Source of the DNA: JAPUDQ01 sp964535835
Lineage (GTDB): Bacteria > Patescibacteriota > Saccharimonadia > Saccharimonadales > Saccharimonadaceae
DNA length: 47,700 nt
NCBI GenBank assembly: GCA_964535835.1
Contig: CAZHUZ010000004.1
Coordinates: forward strand, 1-47,700
Reading direction: 5' to 3'
Part shown: piece after piece, positions 45,524 to 47,700 of the stretch
Layout of the letters: each line of letters begins with the position of its first letter
Numbering within the stretch: position 1 is the stretch's first letter
Position numbers and translations under genes: made by a program
Notes under the pieces: model-generated
Database searches by the model: none
Told to the model about the DNA's origin: nothing
What the model saw: only the letters and a program-made list of their open reading frames with translations

Positions 45524-46598
45524 GAATATACGCTCGATCGATCAAGACCGTTCAATAGGTTTTACAATCCATCGTAGTCGGCCAAAATTAATGATTGCGG
45601 CTCTAGTAGTTGCTGCGGTGGTTGCGATGGCTGCTATCGGGGTAATTAGTTTTTATGCGGCACTATTACCGGTTGACGGGCAAGCAAATGAAAATATCAG
45701 GATAGTCATTAAACAAGGGCAAACTGCTTCGGAAATAGCCTCTACACTCCAAGAGCATGGATTGATTAGAAATAAAGCTGCGTTTGAACTATACACTGAT
45801 CTCACTGGTAAAAATAGTCAGCTTCGTTCCGGAGGATACCTCTTGAAAAAATCGCATTCTGTACAAGATATTGTTGAACATCTTTCGACTGGCAAAACTG
45901 ATGAGCTACGAGTGACGATATTGCCAGGTTTGACAGTGGAAGAATTGTCTGATCCTACCGTCGAAGGTAGCCTGGCCCAACAAGGATTTACGTCCCAAGA
46001 ATTAGATTATGCGCTCAAAAAAAACTACACATCAGGGTTGTTCAAAGACAGACCGACCGGTACATCTCTCGAGGGATATATATACCCAGAGACGTATATT
46101 ATCGCAGCCGATGATACGCTCGATCACGTGCTATCAATGACATTTTCAGAATTCTACAAAGGTATTACAGAAAAAAATATCGAAGATCAGCTCAAAGTCC
46201 AAGGTCTCACTCTGTATCAAGGAGTCATCCTTGCTTCAATCGTCCAAAAGGAGGTATCGGATCCGAGCGACCAGAGACAAGTAGCACAAGTGTTTCTCAA
46301 GCGTCTCAAAGAGGGTATGAACCTAGGATCTGATGTCACATTTTTTTATGCAGCCAAAAAAGAAGGTCGCAAGCCAAGTGTTAGCGATCCGTCACCATAT
46401 AATACGCGCATCCATGCCGGCCTTCCTCCTGGTCCAATCGCAAACTTTCATCTGTCAGCATTGCAAGCTGTTGCAAACCCGGCCAGCGGAGACTTCCTCT
46501 ATTTTGTTGCCGGTGATGATGGCAAAACATATTTTGCACGAACCGAAGCTGAGCATATGACCAACGTCGCTAGCCATTGCACCAAGCTTTGTCAGTAG
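45516..46598 (+). CDS. mltG: Endolytic peptidoglycan transglycosylase MltG
   Basis: A 360-residue protein: short cytoplasmic head, one membrane helix (LMIAALVVAAVVAMAAIGVISFY), a LysM-like subdomain (IRIVIKQGQTASEIASTLQEHGLI) and the YceG catalytic domain (SLEGYIYPETY, LASIVQKEV, NLGSDVTFFYA, YNTRIHAGLPPGPIANF, YFVAGDDGKTYFA). It cuts nascent glycan strands and may set their length. ASIVQKE differs from the more common ASIVEKE by Gln for Glu at one position; the second Glu is retained. Confidence 0.93.
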   Translation: MDENIRSIDQDRSIGFTIHRSRPKLMIAALVVAAVVAMAAIGVISFYAALLPVDGQANENIRIVIKQGQTASEIASTLQEHGLIRNKAAFELYTDLTGKNSQLRSGGYLLKKSHSVQDIVEHLSTGKTDELRVTILPGLTVEELSDPTVEGSLAQQGFTSQELDYALKKNYTSGLFKDRPTGTSLEGYIYPETYIIAADDTLDHVLSMTFSEFYKGITEKNIEDQLKVQGLTLYQGVILASIVQKEVSDPSDQRQVAQVFLKRLKEGMNLGSDVTFFYAAKKEGRKPSVSDPSPYNTRIHAGLPPGPIANFHLSALQAVANPASGDFLYFVAGDDGKTYFARTEAEHMTNVASHCTKLCQ

Positions 46599-46620
46599 TA
46601 AATATCATATTGATAAAATA

Positions 46621-46651
46621 TATTGACTATATAGTCAATAGTTAGTATACT
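46621..46651 (+). promoter_or_regulatory. Promoter (TTGACT-17-TATACT) overlapped by a 20-bp palindrome
   Basis: TTGACT (46623-46628) and TATACT (46646-46651) are 17 bp apart. The perfect palindrome TATTGACTATATAGTCAATA (46621-46640) covers the -35 box, so it may be the operator of a dimeric repressor. Confidence 0.6.
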
Positions 46652-46659
46652 GTTATACG

Positions 46660-46915
46660 TACATATACGGATAATCTGAGTTGACTCAGGGTGGAATTGT
46701 CTCGTATATGACCTACCGACAAATGTCGCACGGATGCTAAAACGAACAAGATAAGCATTTACTAACTTAGCGAAAAGGTCGACGCGCGTCCCTCCCGTTT
46801 TGTTACGGGGCAAGACAGAGTACCGGTAGCTGATAAATCGGCAACGATTATCACGGAGTAAGCAATTAACGCTCATATTGGTGCTGATGCACCATCACCA
46901 CAAGTCTCCAAGCGC
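46660..46915 (+). ncRNA. Long structured 5' leader of the LysM-CHAP gene, possible riboswitch
   Basis: The 317-bp space between mltG and the next gene holds the promoter and about 255 nt of leader. Visible stems: CTGAG-TTGA-CTCAG near 46677; GACCT near 46709 pairing with AGGTC near 46780 around two hairpins (CGAC-AAAT-GTCG, and ATGCT...AGCAT); CCCGT...ACGGG near 46795-46809. The later part contains CCGGTAGCTGATAAATCGGC and ends at a GGAG. Long structured leaders of wall-hydrolase genes are often c-di-AMP (ydaO-type) riboswitches. The 3' part bears a faint likeness, but the hallmark blocks are not clear. Confidence 0.4.
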
Positions 46916-47700
46916 ATGCGATCTAAACGATTGCAGCTATTAACGACATTTACGACGTATGCTACTATGGTGGCCTTGATCGCAAGTGTCGTTTCTGTGG
47001 GTTATCAATCACCTATAGAACAGCAACTTTCTTCGGAACGTTCAAACATATCGACGCCGATGCAGCTCGATAATCCGTCTGTTGATCAACTACAGGCGGC
47101 TGAGTTAGCAGCTGACGCAGCCCAAATCGGCAATCTTTCGGTTACTTCCAACGCGACTAACCTCTCTATATCTCTCGCTGCCAAGAGTGAACTATCTCAG
47201 ACAAGCGATAGCGTATTGTCAAAGCCGCAAATTGTTCAGACCGGTACCGATGTGCGGGGTATCAGTGAGTACACAACTGTTGCTGCTGACAACGCACAAA
47301 CAGTAGCTGCCAAATATGGTATATCGACACAGACGCTCAAATGGGCAAACGGCCTGGTCAACGATGCAATCAATCCCGGTACGAAATTACAGATACCAGG
47401 TACAAATGGTGTGATTTATACCGTCAAACCAGGCGATGACCTAGCTGCAATAGCCGCCAAATACGGCACCCAAAAAGAGCGTATCATGACGTATAACGAT
47501 CTCGAGGTAAGCGGTATCAGCCCTGGCCAGCGTATCTTGCTGCCGGATGGCGTGTTGCCAGGTGGTGAGCGACCGGAAAATCAAGTACGCGCACCAGTTC
47601 GTTCGAGCGGATCTACGACCGTTGCCTACAGTCCAAATGCTGCCGTTGTGGGTAACCGCTATGACTATGGTTACTGCACATGGTATGCCTACAACCGTCG
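46916..47700 (+). CDS. LysM-CHAP peptidoglycan hydrolase, N-terminal 261 residues
   Basis: The gene continues past the window end. Residues 10-30 are a membrane/signal segment (FTTYATMVALIASVVSVG). A Ser/Ala-rich linker follows, then two LysM domains (YTTVAADNAQTVAAKYGISTQ...LQIP and IYTVKPGDDLAAIAAKYGTQ...ILLP), then the opening of a CHAP amidase domain with its catalytic Cys in YGYCTWYAYN. It should bind peptidoglycan and cut its peptide part. The start is uncertain: ATG 46916 has no ribosome site, whereas GGAG at 46855-46858 fits an in-frame ATT at 46865. The upstream in-frame stop is at 46859. Confidence 0.85.
   Translation, partial: MRSKRLQLLTTFTTYATMVALIASVVSVGYQSPIEQQLSSERSNISTPMQLDNPSVDQLQAAELAADAAQIGNLSVTSNATNLSISLAAKSELSQTSDSVLSKPQIVQTGTDVRGISEYTTVAADNAQTVAAKYGISTQTLKWANGLVNDAINPGTKLQIPGTNGVIYTVKPGDDLAAIAAKYGTQKERIMTYNDLEVSGISPGQRILLPDGVLPGGERPENQVRAPVRSSGSTTVAYSPNAAVVGNRYDYGYCTWYAYNR

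Noticed and set aside
46246..46262. MltG inactivated by Gln in ASIVQKE
   Set aside because: I am not certain which Glu of the motif is catalytic in this subfamily; the second Glu is kept and the rest of the domain is intact, so inactivity is not supported.
46660..46915. Confident call of a ydaO c-di-AMP riboswitch
   Set aside because: The segment CCGGTAGCTGATAAATCGG is only loosely like the conserved 3' part, and the other conserved blocks are not clear. Kept as a structured leader only.

Overview
The window looks like a piece of a small, streamlined Candidate Phyla Radiation genome, most likely Saccharibacteria (TM7) or a close relative. This is inference from content. Genes are tightly packed and often overlap as ATGA. 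TGA is an ordinary stop, so recoded Gracilibacteria-type genomes are excluded. Anabolic pathways are absent apart from lower glycolysis, cofactor salvage, translation factors and cell-wall hydrolases. Several enzymes are short versions (AlaRS without its C-terminal domain, MetRS without a tRNA-binding tail). Many transcription units appear leaderless: an extended -10 box (TGN-TAYAAT) sits only 6-11 bp before the ATG.

Layout: 1-830, a PLD-family nuclease gene, a partial unknown gene and a hairpin-dense stretch. 927-4792, seven overlapping small-molecule enzyme genes (methyltransferase, HD, RidA, HAD-like, cupin, serine hydrolase, APH kinase). 4797-12898, a membrane protein, an adenylate-kinase-like gene divergent from PEP synthase, then pyruvate kinase, a CDF-like protein, PGK and TIM. 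12908-21230, a tail-anchored acidic protein, UvrD/PcrA, a Nudix protein, an Rpf/YabE-like wall enzyme, RsmA, a YfiH-family protein and MetG.

21208-31560 is the most unusual region, an NAD-salvage island: pncA-pncB-(Nudix/kinase fusion), nadE-(histidine phosphatase)-nrtR, a second histidine phosphatase, and a J-domain/pseudokinase gene followed by a strongly codon-biased vWA gene, a divergent PurA-like ligase and a GNAT stump. Three 17-bp palindromes of the form AGTGT-N7-ACACT lie at the pncA, J-domain and nadE promoters, two with a weaker satellite box. I infer they are NrtR operators, which would put the J-domain/vWA pair under NAD control. The island separates metG from tatD, genes that are neighbours together with rpfB/yabE and ksgA in many Gram-positive genomes.

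31647-36322: tatD, two unknown genes, cysteine desulfurase, a DUF218 protein and MnmA (sulfur transfer for tRNA thiolation). 36373-40052: a small amphipathic protein interrupted by a 100-N assembly gap, then two paralogous membrane-anchored proteins, one of which has lost the C-terminal domain. 40089-47700: alaS with a hairpin-rich in-frame insertion, an FtsA/PilM-like ATPase with a membrane partner, ruvX, mltG, a long structured leader and a LysM-CHAP hydrolase cut off by the window end. I see no rRNA, tRNA, CRISPR array or insertion sequence.
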